Below are positions 41,940 through 50,775 of a stretch of DNA of 54,349 nt, in pieces (positions within the stretch are counted from its first letter, which is position 1; every line of letters begins with the position of its first letter). The notes under the pieces were generated by a model. That model was given only the letters and a program-made list of their open reading frames with translations. It was not told the origin of the DNA and did not search any database. Both the position numbers and the translations under genes were made by a program. This stretch comes from Caulobacter sp. (lineage in GTDB: Bacteria > Pseudomonadota > Alphaproteobacteria > Caulobacterales > Caulobacteraceae): NCBI GenBank assembly GCA_030678995.1, contig JAUXTQ010000022.1, positions 1 through 54,349 on the forward strand, given 5' to 3'.

Positions 41940-43067
41940 GTGCGGTTTCCGACGGCAGTCCTGCTTGCCGTGATCGCGCTCTGCGGTGGTCTTGGCTTCT
42001 ATGGCTGGACCCTCGGCGCCGCCGCGCGCACCCCCGTGGTTCAGCCAGGCCTCAGCGGCATGGGGCAGCTCGCCGCCTACAGATGCGCCAAGCCGGAGCG
42101 AAAGGTGGTGCTGATCCGCGGCGTCGAGGACGGATTTTCCCCGGCCGGCGTGGAGCCGATCTTCCTGCGACCCGAACGTCGAACTCCGGCGCTTTTGTCC
42201 CTCGTCAGGGAAGGGGCCTACGATCAGACGCAGCCTGACATTGGCTTCGCCGACTCCCTCGAGACGCCGGCGCGGGTCGTCCGCGGCGTCTTCGTCATCG
42301 GCCTCAGGGGCCTGGAAGGGTCGCCGAACGACTTTCTCCTTGTCGGCGAAATCCCGACCCAGGAAACCGCCAATGCCACTGGAAAGGCCTTCCGGTCGCC
42401 ACTTCCGGCCCTGGCCGCACAGCCGGGCTGGCGGGTCAACGGCGAGGTCTATTCGGCTGAGCTTGAGAATCTTACCTTCTTTGAGGGCGCGGCGGGCAAG
42501 CCCCGGAACCTGCTCGAGCACCTCCGTTCCCACAGCGGGCCTGGTTGGGTCGATGTGAGCATCACCGACGACACCAGCGTCGACTTCATCGGGATGGCGG
42601 TGTGCGTTGCGCCGCCGCAGGGCAAGGGAATGACCTTCTATGTCCCGCCATCGTCCTCACGTGATGTCCCGGGGACAGTCGTCCTTGGCTGCAACCCGAC
42701 GCGAGACGACCGGTTCGTCTGCGATCCGTATGTCGGCGACACACCCTGCGATACGCCCCTGCCGGTGGCCTGCATCCGACCGAACGAGACGCCGGCTCCG
42801 GCGACCTTTTCGCGGCTCTATTCGGGCCGGTTGTGGTCAGGAGGGGCCCTGGCTGCGGCGCCGCCGTCCCCCGCCAGTCGCTTTCGCACGATCTCCGAGG
42901 TGGACGCCTATTGCGCCAGGAACCTCGGCCAGGGCTGGCGCGCGCTTGAGGCCCACGATGGACTGGGCCGGAACCTCGTCGCCGGCCGGGGCGATAGGGC
43001 CGGGTTCGAGCCGCGCGCCTGGCTCGACATCGCCGACCAGCCCTACGCCACTTGCTGGGCCCGCTGA
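41940..43067 (+). CDS. Membrane-anchored protein of unknown function upstream of a LuxR-type regulator
   Basis: 375 residues from GTG 41940 (GGAGGG seven bases upstream). An N-terminal signal anchor (about 5-27) leads to an extracytoplasmic region with two parts: a central domain (about 45-270) with several cysteines (FVCDPYVGDTPCDTPLPVAC) and a C-terminal ~80-residue module (ISEVDAYCARNLGQGWRAL, then WLDIADQPYATCW) with paired cysteines. No enzyme motif recognised. Its TGA overlaps the ATG of the regulator gene, so the two are co-translated; it may be an accessory sensor or target of that regulator. Confidence 0.75.
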   Translation: MRFPTAVLLAVIALCGGLGFYGWTLGAAARTPVVQPGLSGMGQLAAYRCAKPERKVVLIRGVEDGFSPAGVEPIFLRPERRTPALLSLVREGAYDQTQPDIGFADSLETPARVVRGVFVIGLRGLEGSPNDFLLVGEIPTQETANATGKAFRSPLPALAAQPGWRVNGEVYSAELENLTFFEGAAGKPRNLLEHLRSHSGPGWVDVSITDDTSVDFIGMAVCVAPPQGKGMTFYVPPSSSRDVPGTVVLGCNPTRDDRFVCDPYVGDTPCDTPLPVACIRPNETPAPATFSRLYSGRLWSGGALAAAPPSPASRFRTISEVDAYCARNLGQGWRALEAHDGLGRNLVAGRGDRAGFEPRAWLDIADQPYATCWAR

Positions 43068-43732
43068 TGAGCGAAATGATTTCACCTCGGCGCGTCGGCA
43101 TCCTCGAAGACGACGATGACCTGCGCTTCTACCTCGAAGGCGTGGTCAGGGAGACGGCCGGGCTGCAGCTGGCTTTCGCCGAGGGGACGCTGGCGCGCGC
43201 GCTGCAATGCCTGGCGGCGACGCCCTGTGACATCTGCATGGTCGACCTGCGCCTTCCCGACGGTGACGGGCTCGACCTGATTGGTCCGCTGCGCGCCGCC
43301 GGATCCCGAACCCTGGTCCTGACGGTTCTGGGTGATCCAGCGAGCGTCCTCCATGCGCTGCGCGGCGGCGCCGACGGCTACCTACTTAAGGACACCACGC
43401 CGGACCAGCTTCGCCGCAGCCTGTTCCAGGCCCTGGACGGCGAGACCCCCTTGAGCCCTCAGGCCGCGACCCATCTGCTCGAGACCTGGAAGGCCGGGTC
43501 GGGCGGTATGACCCGGGCGGCGGCGACCGAGGGTCTGACCGCCCGTGAGGTTGAGGTTCTGAAACTCTTCTCCCGCGGCCTGAACTACCGGGAAGCGGCG
43601 GCCATAATCGGGCTCTCGCCTCACACGCTCGGCGACCATGTGAAGGTCATCTATCGCAAGCTCGCGGTCCATTCGCGCAGCGAGGCCATCTACGAGGCCC
43701 GGCAGATGGGCCTGATATCCTTGATCGACTGA
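43067..43732 (+). CDS. NarL/LuxR-family response regulator
   Basis: 221 residues from ATG 43067, overlapping the previous stop. Receiver domain with ILEDDDDLRF, phospho-acceptor Asp60 (CMVDLRLPDGDG) and Lys in GYLLKDTTP. A LuxR helix-turn-helix follows at about 155-215 (LTAREVEVLKLFSRGLNYREAAAIIGLS). The likely partner kinase is the HisKA_3 type encoded on the opposite strand, whose stop lies four bases beyond. Kinase and NarL-type regulator belong to the same phosphorelay class, which supports the pairing despite the convergent layout. Confidence 0.93.
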   Translation: MSEMISPRRVGILEDDDDLRFYLEGVVRETAGLQLAFAEGTLARALQCLAATPCDICMVDLRLPDGDGLDLIGPLRAAGSRTLVLTVLGDPASVLHALRGGADGYLLKDTTPDQLRRSLFQALDGETPLSPQAATHLLETWKAGSGGMTRAAATEGLTAREVEVLKLFSRGLNYREAAAIIGLSPHTLGDHVKVIYRKLAVHSRSEAIYEARQMGLISLID

Positions 43733-43736
43733 CGGT

Positions 43737-45659
43737 TCAGTCGAGGATCAGCGGCGCGGCCAGGCGGATGCGCGTGCCGCCGCCCGGCTCGGACCGGATC
43801 GTAACGACGCCGCCAAGCTGGCCGGCCCGGAACGACAGGTTTCGCAGGCCCTTGCCTCCCGAAGTCTGATCCGCGTCGAAGCCCCGGCCATCGTCGGCGA
43901 TCTGGACCACCAGGGTGTCACCCTCCCGTTCGGCGCGCACTTCGAGCCTGCGCCCCCCGGAATGCCGCACCGCGTTGGTCACGGCCTCCTGCATGAAACG
44001 GTACAGGGTGAGCACCCAGCGGGAGTCGCTGGTTTGTGCGCCTTCCAGATTGTTCTGGGACCAGTCGAGCGCCATCCCGGCGCCGTCTGCCAGATTCTGG
44101 GTCCGCAGACGGAAGGTGAGCATGGCGTTCGAGAGGCTCTGGCCCGGGGCGTCCAGGGAATCGACCACCATGCGCAGCTCCGACAAGCCCTGCACCAGCT
44201 CGCCCTCGACCTGGTCAATGGTGATCCTGCGGGAACGGACACGGGCGATCAGGCTGACCAACTGGCCGCCGACGCCGTCGTGCATATCGCGCGCCAGCCG
44301 TTGCCGCTCTTCCAGGATGGCGGCCCGGCGCATCTCCTGTTCGAGGGCGGTGGCCGCGGCCTCGATCTGGGTCCTTTGCTGACGGACGATCCCCGACAGG
44401 TCGAGGCGCGTGCGGACCAGCAGCAACCCTCCGGCAATGGTGGACCAGCCAGCGGCCACGAACGCGCCGGTCAGCGTCATTGTGACTGCAACGACATAGG
44501 CGACATCGAGCACAAGGCCGCTCAGGCCCGCGTACCGAGCCAGTCCCGACCATGCTGTCAGGGTCGCGACCAGTGCCAGGGTCGCCACGGTCGCCACGAT
44601 CCGCGTGCGCTGCACCGCCGCGCCGGTCCATCGGAGGCTTCCGTTTGTCGCCGAGGCAAGAACCAGCAGGCCAATCGGCAGCAGGATCACGGCCCAGGCG
44701 GCGGGCGAGAACAGCGCAGGGGCGAGGCGCGGCGCCGCGAGGTCGAGACCCCCCGCCGCCGCCAGGCCCGCTGCAACGGCCAGGAAGGCCCAGGGCGGCC
44801 ACCGCGGCGGTCGGCCGTTGTTCATCAGCAGGCCGAGCATCAGCAGCGCCAGGCCCGCCAGCAGGCGGTCCGTGGCTCCCCAGACCTGCCCCAGCGCGTC
44901 GATGGCGGCCTGGTCGCCCAGGGCGGCCCTGGCCCCAACGGCGGCGGCCAGCGCCGCGACGGCCAGCAGCGGCGGTCGCATTTTCGCGTCGAGCAGGGCG
45001 GCCAGCAGGCTCGCCAGAACGGCGGCCAGGGCGACCGGCGCCAGAGGGCGACGACCGGAACCACCCCAGATGGCCTGCCTGTCGGCAGCGCGTTGCAGCA
45101 CGGCCCGGGGTCCGAAAAACACGGGCGCGCTCAGGGCCCGACCGGAGATCCCGACGATTAACACATCGATGCGGTTGGCGCCGGGCCTCAGAAAGGCAGG
45201 GGGCACGGCCCAGAGCCTCGCCGTGCTCCATGGCGCCGCGGCGGCCCGGTCTGTTTCGATCCCGGGCCTGAGCAGACCCACGCCGTTGACATACGGCCGC
45301 ACCTCCCGGCCCGACACGGCCGGCAGCATCAATGAAAGCTGATCCACCGGCTTTGGTCGCGCGTCCATCACATGGAAGACCTGCACGCCTGGCCAGGTTG
45401 ACGCCCGGGGCAGGTCGCTGATCGACCGGGGCGTTTCTCCCACGCGTGGCCGGCGCATGTCGCCAGCGTCGTCGATGACGATCCAGTGGGTTTGCGACCG
45501 GGGAATCTCCCAGGTCGTCAGGGCCCTCAACGGCCAGGCCAGGATAGCGGTGGCGAGGACCACAACAGCGATGCCCGCCAACGTGGCCAGGGGCGTCAGC
45601 CAGCCCTCGCGCGCCCTGGCCCGCACGTTTTCCGCCACTCGCCGCCAAACGCCCGCCAC
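43737..45659 (-). CDS. HisKA_3-type sensor kinase with jelly-roll extracellular domain
   Basis: 640 residues from GTG 45659. TM1 at about 24-46; an extracytoplasmic domain (about 50-205) with a beta-sandwich pattern (LSLMLPAVSGREVRPYVNG; LWAVPPAFLRPGANRIDVLI) like the jelly-roll sensors of 7TM kinases or the N-terminal domain of glycosidases; seven or more helices (about 210-420); a coiled coil; HisKA_3 with the histidine near residue 459 (RLARDMHDGVGGQL); and an ATPase domain with NAVRHSGG and ADDGRGF, ending in a GGGTRIRLAAPL strand. The predicted ligand is a carbohydrate or extracellular polymer, an inference from fold only. It converges with its probable regulator. Confidence 0.88.
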   Translation of the reverse strand: MAGVWRRVAENVRARAREGWLTPLATLAGIAVVVLATAILAWPLRALTTWEIPRSQTHWIVIDDAGDMRRPRVGETPRSISDLPRASTWPGVQVFHVMDARPKPVDQLSLMLPAVSGREVRPYVNGVGLLRPGIETDRAAAAPWSTARLWAVPPAFLRPGANRIDVLIVGISGRALSAPVFFGPRAVLQRAADRQAIWGGSGRRPLAPVALAAVLASLLAALLDAKMRPPLLAVAALAAAVGARAALGDQAAIDALGQVWGATDRLLAGLALLMLGLLMNNGRPPRWPPWAFLAVAAGLAAAGGLDLAAPRLAPALFSPAAWAVILLPIGLLVLASATNGSLRWTGAAVQRTRIVATVATLALVATLTAWSGLARYAGLSGLVLDVAYVVAVTMTLTGAFVAAGWSTIAGGLLLVRTRLDLSGIVRQQRTQIEAAATALEQEMRRAAILEERQRLARDMHDGVGGQLVSLIARVRSRRITIDQVEGELVQGLSELRMVVDSLDAPGQSLSNAMLTFRLRTQNLADGAGMALDWSQNNLEGAQTSDSRWVLTLYRFMQEAVTNAVRHSGGRRLEVRAEREGDTLVVQIADDGRGFDADQTSGGKGLRNLSFRAGQLGGVVTIRSEPGGGTRIRLAAPLILD

Positions 45660-45774
45660 CGCCCGTTCCCCTGTTCAGTGAAAGGGTGGCACAGGGCGCG
45701 ATCGCGCGGCACCCCCGCGATTTGGGTGTCCGAAGGCAGCGCGGCCGGGCGCATTATCCCGGCCGTTCCGTCCC

Positions 45775-45951
45775 CTATTCGTTCTGCCGCCGCCCGTCCT
45801 TCGCCGCGCGAACCAGCTGCACGAACTCGGCCCGGAGGCCGAACTCGTCCCGGCCGCGGGCGTCCTGGGCGAGGCTGAGGATCTGGTCCCAGCCGAAGCT
45901 GTCCAGCAGCCAGGGATCGCCGCGCAGCTTCTGGCCGAAGGCCGCCACCGC
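45775..45951 (-). repeat. Direct-repeat partner of the 40237-40410 remnant
   Basis: This is the 3' end of the YfbK-like gene, matching 40237-40410 at a constant offset of 5,538 bp and in the same orientation. The two copies therefore bracket the 5.3-kb block from the CsgG-like gene to the sensor-kinase gene as long direct repeats. Confidence 0.85.
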
Positions 45952-47553
45952 CACGGCCCAGCGGGTCGCCTCCGGGGCCGTGGCCAGGTCGCGGGCCGTG
46001 TTGCCGGCCGGAATGGCCTGCTGCATCAGCTGTGACGTGGTCGCACCGGGCGCTTTCCAGCGCACCTTGAGGAAGGCCATCTCGCCGGCGGGCGAGGCCG
46101 CAGACGCCGGCGCGCCGTAGCGCAGAGGGTCGGAGGAGGGGGCCGCCCCCGCCGGCGTGATCTCATAGAGGGCCGTCACCGAGACGCCCGATCCGACCTC
46201 GCCGGCGTCGACCTGGTCGTTGTTGAAGTCCTCGCGGGCCAGCATGCGGGTCTCGTAGCCGATCAGGCGGTACTCGCTGACCACCGCCGGGTTGAACTCG
46301 ATCTGGATCTTCACATCGTCGGCGATGGGGAACAGCGAACCGGAGAAGTCGTCCCGCAGCAGCTTGCGGGCTTCCTCGAAGGTGTCGATGTAGGCCGCCG
46401 TCCCGTTGCCGTTCTGGGCCAGGGTCTGCATCATCACGTCGTTGTAGTTGCCGCGCCCGAAGCCGTAGACCGACAGGTAGATGCCGGTCTTGCGCTTGTC
46501 GGCGACGAAGTCCTTGAGCTTCGCGGGATCGGCGATGCCGACGTTGAAGTCACCATCGGTCAGCAGCACCACGCGGTTGACCGCATCCTTGTCGAAATTC
46601 TGCTGGGCCAGGGCGTAGGCCAGGGCCAGCCCCTGGCCGCCGGCGGTCGAGCCGCCGGCCTAGAGCGCTTCGAGGGCGCAGCGCACCTTCAGTTTCGAGC
46701 GCCCGTCGGTGGGCTCCAGCACCGCCCCGGCCGAACCGGCGTAGGCCACGACCGAGACCCGGTCGCCGGGCCGCAGCTGGTCAATGAGCAGGTTCAGCGC
46801 CTTCTTCGCCAGCTCGAGCTTGTCCGAAGACCGCATCGAGCCGGAGGTGTCGACCAGGAGCACCAGGTTCAGCGGCGGCTGCTCGCCGCGGGGCAGGTCA
46901 TAGCCCTGCAGGCCGATATGCAGGATCTGCCGGTCCTTCGACCAGGGCGAGGGAACCACCGCCACATAGGGTTTGAACGGTTGGGCGCGGCTGGTCGGTA
47001 GCGGGTAATCGTAGTCGAAGTAGTTGACCAGTTCCTCCACCCGCACGGCGTCGCGGGGCGGCAGGGTTCCGTTGTTGAGGAAGCGGCGGACGTTGGCGTA
47101 GCCGGCGGTGTCGACATCGATGGAGAAGGTCGAGACCGGTTCGTCTGCTACGCGCCGGATCGGGTTGGACGCGCTGCCCGGGTAGCGTTCGGTGTCGACG
47201 GTCGGCGCCTCGGCCGAGACAACGCCGATTGGAGCCGACGAGTACAGGGCCGCATCGGCCTTGCGCTGGCCGGTCACCACCACGGTCTCGGTCGAAGCGC
47301 CTGGCGGCGCCGGTGGTGGCGGCGGGGGAGGCGGCGCCAGCATCGGCCGGGCGGCGTAGCCGCTGCCGGGCCGCCCCCGTTCCTCTCGATCGGCCGCGGG
47401 GCGGAAGCCGAGCGCCGCGCAGGCCTCGGCGGTCGGCTTGCCGTCGTTGGGCGTGGCGGCGACCGCGAAGCTCACCGGCGGCGCCGAGGCCGCGGTGAAG
47501 GCGGCCAGGGCCACGGAGGTCGTCAGTCCACGGAATGAATTCGAAATGCGCAT
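45775..47553 (-). pseudogene. YfbK-type VWA-domain protein gene interrupted by an in-frame TAG
   Basis: From ATG 47553 the frame encodes a signal peptide, a low-complexity proline stretch (PPPPPPPPAPPG), the YfbK N-terminal domain (STFSIDVDTAGYANVRRFLNNG; VEELVNYFDYDYP), and a VWA domain with its MIDAS motif DTSGSMRSS. Translation then meets TAG (46660-46662) after CALEAL. The same frame continues without a break (AGGSTAGGQGLALAYALAQ..., VVLLTDGDFNVG) through the C-terminal DUF3520-like domain to a stop at 45775. One base change from CAG or GAG would explain it. The gene is either recently inactivated, read through, or contains a sequencing error. Intact family members are exported and of unclear function. 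Confidence 0.85.
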
Positions 47554-47812
47554 GCGATTCCCCTGACAAATTCGTCCCAAAGGGATGGTCGCGCCGCCTC
47601 TGAGGCGAAACAGCGGCGAAATGCGCCCGCAATGAGGGCCTGTTGCGTTTATGCAACCCGAAACCTCGCCTCTCGCGCGAACGCTGTTCACTCCTGCCGC
47701 GAGGCTGGGGATTGTTACTCCTTACGCCCCGTGGGCGAGCTTGACTCCCGCGGGAGCCCGGCGAAGAGTTCACTTGCCGAATGGTTAACGGCGGGGTCTT
47801 GGGGGTTACAGT

Positions 47813-49285
47813 ATGCAGGAGACCAGCGCCGCCGAAGGCCGCCCGTTCGGGATGGCGCAAGGCCCGCTGATCCGTGGCGCGTCGATCGCGGCGCTCGTCG
47901 CCGCGGTGGTGATCCCCCTGGTCGGCTGCGATACCGGGCCGGACAGTTTCTTCGGCAAGCCCGGGGACGCGGCCTGCCCCAGGCCGCAGATCGCCACCGG
48001 CGTGGCGGCCCAGTTCAACACCCAGCAGCTCGAGATCCGTACGCTGCGCCGTCGGGGCTTCACCGGCGACTTCTTCTCGCAGCTCGAGCTGGCCCGCCGC
48101 TACGAGGGTCAGCGGGCAGCAGACAAGAACCTCGAGGACCAGGTCGAGGCCGCCGTCTGGTACGCCGTGGCCCTGTCCAACGGCGACGGCTACGCCCCGA
48201 TTTCCGCCTATGGCCGCCGCTCGCCGCAGGGCGAGCAGAAGGCCGTCGCCCGCTATGACGACTGCCGCGCGGTTGAGCGGGGCCTGGCCTACCGGTCGCT
48301 GGACCGACTGCTCTCGCAGATGTCGTCCGAGGAGCAGGACAAGGTGCGCGCCCGGGTGATCTACGTCCTCTCCACCCAGGGGGCCGCCGGCTATCGCACC
48401 CTGGCGCGGATGCACGACACCTTCTTCGGGCCCTTTGGCGAGCCGTCGGACAATCCCCAGGCCGCCCAGGCGCGGGGCAAGCCCTACAAGCCCGGCGCGC
48501 CGCAGGTGCTCAACCTGTTCCCGCGCAACGACGTGGATGCCTATCTCTACAACTACCTCGCCGTTCAGACCGGCGACGTGGGCGCCTATGTGATGCTCAA
48601 GGACTTCGAGCGGTCCTCGCCGGCCCGCGCGGCGGCCGGCCAGTTCGTCGAGGCCAAGGCGAAGCGCTGGATTCCGCCCTACGAGTTCTACCCGCCGGAA
48701 TCGCCGTCCTCGGGCGTGCCCCATTCGGACGAGAGCGACCAGATCAGCGACGCCCAGCAGTTCGCGCTGAGCCGCATCCGCGAGCTGCCTTTCGTCCATA
48801 TCGGCGAGGCCCTGGCCTATCTGCGGGCCACGCCGCGCACCATCCACACCGAGGAAGCCCTGTATCCGCAGGAGGTCCAGGACTTCCAGGCGCGGATCGG
48901 CCGGCCGCAGACCGGCGTGCTGACGCCGATCGAAAAGGTCCGCGTGATCCAGTACGCCGCCGTCAACGGCTCGCCCAAGGCGCAGCTGGTGCTGGCGGTG
49001 ATGTACGCCGAGGGCGTCGGGGTGCCGCGCGACTACGCCCGCGCCTTCCACTGGTTCGCCGAGGCCGACCGCCAGGGGTCGGCCGAGGCCAAGTACGCCA
49101 TGTCCACCTACTTCTCGCTGGGCGTCGCGGGGGTGGCCGATCAGGACAAGGCCAAGGCGGTTGTCTACCAGATTGATTCCGCGCTTTCGGGCTTCAAGCC
49201 GTCTGTGAGCCGCCTCCAGCAGGTGCTGGCCCAGGTGTCCCGCAGCCCACGGTCCGCGCCTCGCGACAGGGACTACGCACGATGA
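47813..49285 (+). CDS. Sel1-repeat lipoprotein
   Basis: 490 residues from ATG 47813; an internal ATG at 47852 would give a more usual signal peptide (MAQGPLIRGASIAALVAAVVIPLVGC). The lipobox LVGC predicts lipidation. The mature part is helical with Sel1-like units: QLELARRYEGQRAADKNLEDQVEAAVWY near 80 and AVMYAEGVGVPRDYARAFHWFAEA near 405, plus a long middle region (200-370) with few repeats. Sel1 lipoproteins often scaffold envelope complexes. It is co-translated with the beta-helix protein by an ATGA overlap (49282-49285); a polysaccharide-related pair such as AlgK with AlgG-like proteins is a distant parallel. Confidence 0.85.
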   Translation: MQETSAAEGRPFGMAQGPLIRGASIAALVAAVVIPLVGCDTGPDSFFGKPGDAACPRPQIATGVAAQFNTQQLEIRTLRRRGFTGDFFSQLELARRYEGQRAADKNLEDQVEAAVWYAVALSNGDGYAPISAYGRRSPQGEQKAVARYDDCRAVERGLAYRSLDRLLSQMSSEEQDKVRARVIYVLSTQGAAGYRTLARMHDTFFGPFGEPSDNPQAAQARGKPYKPGAPQVLNLFPRNDVDAYLYNYLAVQTGDVGAYVMLKDFERSSPARAAAGQFVEAKAKRWIPPYEFYPPESPSSGVPHSDESDQISDAQQFALSRIRELPFVHIGEALAYLRATPRTIHTEEALYPQEVQDFQARIGRPQTGVLTPIEKVRVIQYAAVNGSPKAQLVLAVMYAEGVGVPRDYARAFHWFAEADRQGSAEAKYAMSTYFSLGVAGVADQDKAKAVVYQIDSALSGFKPSVSRLQQVLAQVSRSPRSAPRDRDYAR

Positions 49286-50775
49286 AGACGCTCACCCGCA
49301 TGCTGACGGCCGCGGGCGCGGCCCTGGCTCTTTTCGCGGCCGCCGCCCCGGCGCCGGCGCTGGCTGACCCGTCCGCGGGCGTGGACGCCCAGATCCGTCC
49401 GAATTTCGGCGGCCTGATCACCCCGCCGATCCGGCCGCGGTGGCGTCCGGACCGCTGGCATCCGCGCAGTTACCGGCCCTATCGCAACGGCCAGGGCGGA
49501 CCCTACCGACCGCCGGAGCGCGACCAGACCAGCATCAGCGTCGACTGCAACGCGCCGCCCCCGCGATATGACGACGGCCAGTACGACAACGGCCAGTACG
49601 ACAACGGATCGGGCAACGGCGAGGGCCAGTACGACAACGGCGGCCAGTACGGTCAGAGCGCCATTTCCGACGCCCTGCTGCGGCTGGTGGACGGCGGCAC
49701 CCTGTACCTGCGCGGCGCCTGCAAGGAGACGATCTGGATCGAGCGCCCGGTCAGCATAGTCGGCGAAGGCGCGTCGATCTTCGACGAGGGCCCGGCCCAG
49801 CGCGCGACCATCGCTCCGCCCGAAGGCGCCTCCTGCGTGAAGATCGCGCCGGGCGTCCAGGGCGTGGAGCTGCGCGACCTGATCCTGACCACCGACAAGG
49901 GCGGCCGCGCCGCCTGCGTCGAGGCCTGGGACTCCAAGGTCGCCCTGGTCCGCACCACGGTGCGTTACTGGGGCGACACCGCGGCGGTGTTCGCCTCCGG
50001 CGGCACGCTGATCCTGCAGGAAGTCTTTATCGACGCCCGCACCTGGGACGCGGCGGTGGTGGCGGACGGGGCGGTGATCCGCATCTCCCGCACCCGCATT
50101 CTCTCGGAGGAAACCGGCATCGACCTGACGCCGGGCGTGGGCGACAGCCTGGTCGATCAGAGCGGCATCCTTGGGCGCGACGCCGCCCTGCCGGCCGGCA
50201 ACGGCATCATGGTCCGCGGCCAGCGCAGCGGCTCAGGGGCGCTGAAGGTCAACAACACCGTGGTCTGCGGCTGGCGCAACGGCCTGCACCTGGATCGCGG
50301 ATCGATCGTCACGGTCACCCGCAGCCGCTTCTGCCGCAACACGGTGGGCGTGGTCAGCGATGGCGACCTGACCCTGCTGGAGTCGGCCATCAGCGGCCGC
50401 GAGGTGGGCGTCTACGCCGCTACGGGCCGGGCCACGATCAAGCGCAACCGCTTCTACGGCTGGAACAGCCGGCCGATCTGGGTGGAGCAGGGCGTGGTCG
50501 TCGATTTCGAGCCCAACTACGCCTATTACAACGAAGACTGCTGGAGGCGTTCCGCCTGGGAAGACGGCGTCTACTGCCAGCGGACCTCGGGGCTGCCCGC
50601 GTCGATCCGTGACGAGAGCCAGTTCACCAACCCCTATCGTGACTGGTGGGAGGCGGATGCTTATGACCGCGGCTACACCCGTGACGGCGCGCCGACCGCC
50701 CAGCCGTACCCGGCCCGGCCGGAGTGCATCCCGCCGCTGCAGAAGATCAGGGGCAAGTGCCGCATGCCGAAGTAG
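49282..50775 (+). CDS. Secreted right-handed beta-helix protein
   Basis: 497 residues from ATG 49282. A signal peptide (TAAGAALALFAAAAPAPALA) leads to a Pro/Arg/Tyr-rich segment and then a short repeat tract of QYDNG units (about 98-125). From about 140 to 430 there are beta-helix coils: TLYLRGACKETIWIERPVSI, GVELRDLILTTD, TLILQEVFID and VTRSRFCRNTVGVVSDG, as in pectate-lyase-like or carbohydrate-active proteins. Catalytic residues of epimerases or lyases are not identifiable. The C-terminus has Tyr/Trp-rich sequence and a cysteine pair (RPECIPPLQKIRGKC). Expected in the periplasm or on the surface, working with the lipoprotein encoded upstream. Confidence 0.88.
   Translation: MKTLTRMLTAAGAALALFAAAAPAPALADPSAGVDAQIRPNFGGLITPPIRPRWRPDRWHPRSYRPYRNGQGGPYRPPERDQTSISVDCNAPPPRYDDGQYDNGQYDNGSGNGEGQYDNGGQYGQSAISDALLRLVDGGTLYLRGACKETIWIERPVSIVGEGASIFDEGPAQRATIAPPEGASCVKIAPGVQGVELRDLILTTDKGGRAACVEAWDSKVALVRTTVRYWGDTAAVFASGGTLILQEVFIDARTWDAAVVADGAVIRISRTRILSEETGIDLTPGVGDSLVDQSGILGRDAALPAGNGIMVRGQRSGSGALKVNNTVVCGWRNGLHLDRGSIVTVTRSRFCRNTVGVVSDGDLTLLESAISGREVGVYAATGRATIKRNRFYGWNSRPIWVEQGVVVDFEPNYAYYNEDCWRRSAWEDGVYCQRTSGLPASIRDESQFTNPYRDWWEADAYDRGYTRDGAPTAQPYPARPECIPPLQKIRGKCRMPK

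Noticed and set aside
45775..47553. Two separate VWA-related genes
   Set aside because: Both parts are in the same frame, encode consecutive parts of one family, and are separated only by a single TAG.
47644..47756. Short palindromes GTTGC-N6-GCAAC and CTCCCGCGGGAG upstream of the Sel1 lipoprotein gene
   Set aside because: They are short, common in high-GC DNA, and not tied to a promoter or second copy that I can see.
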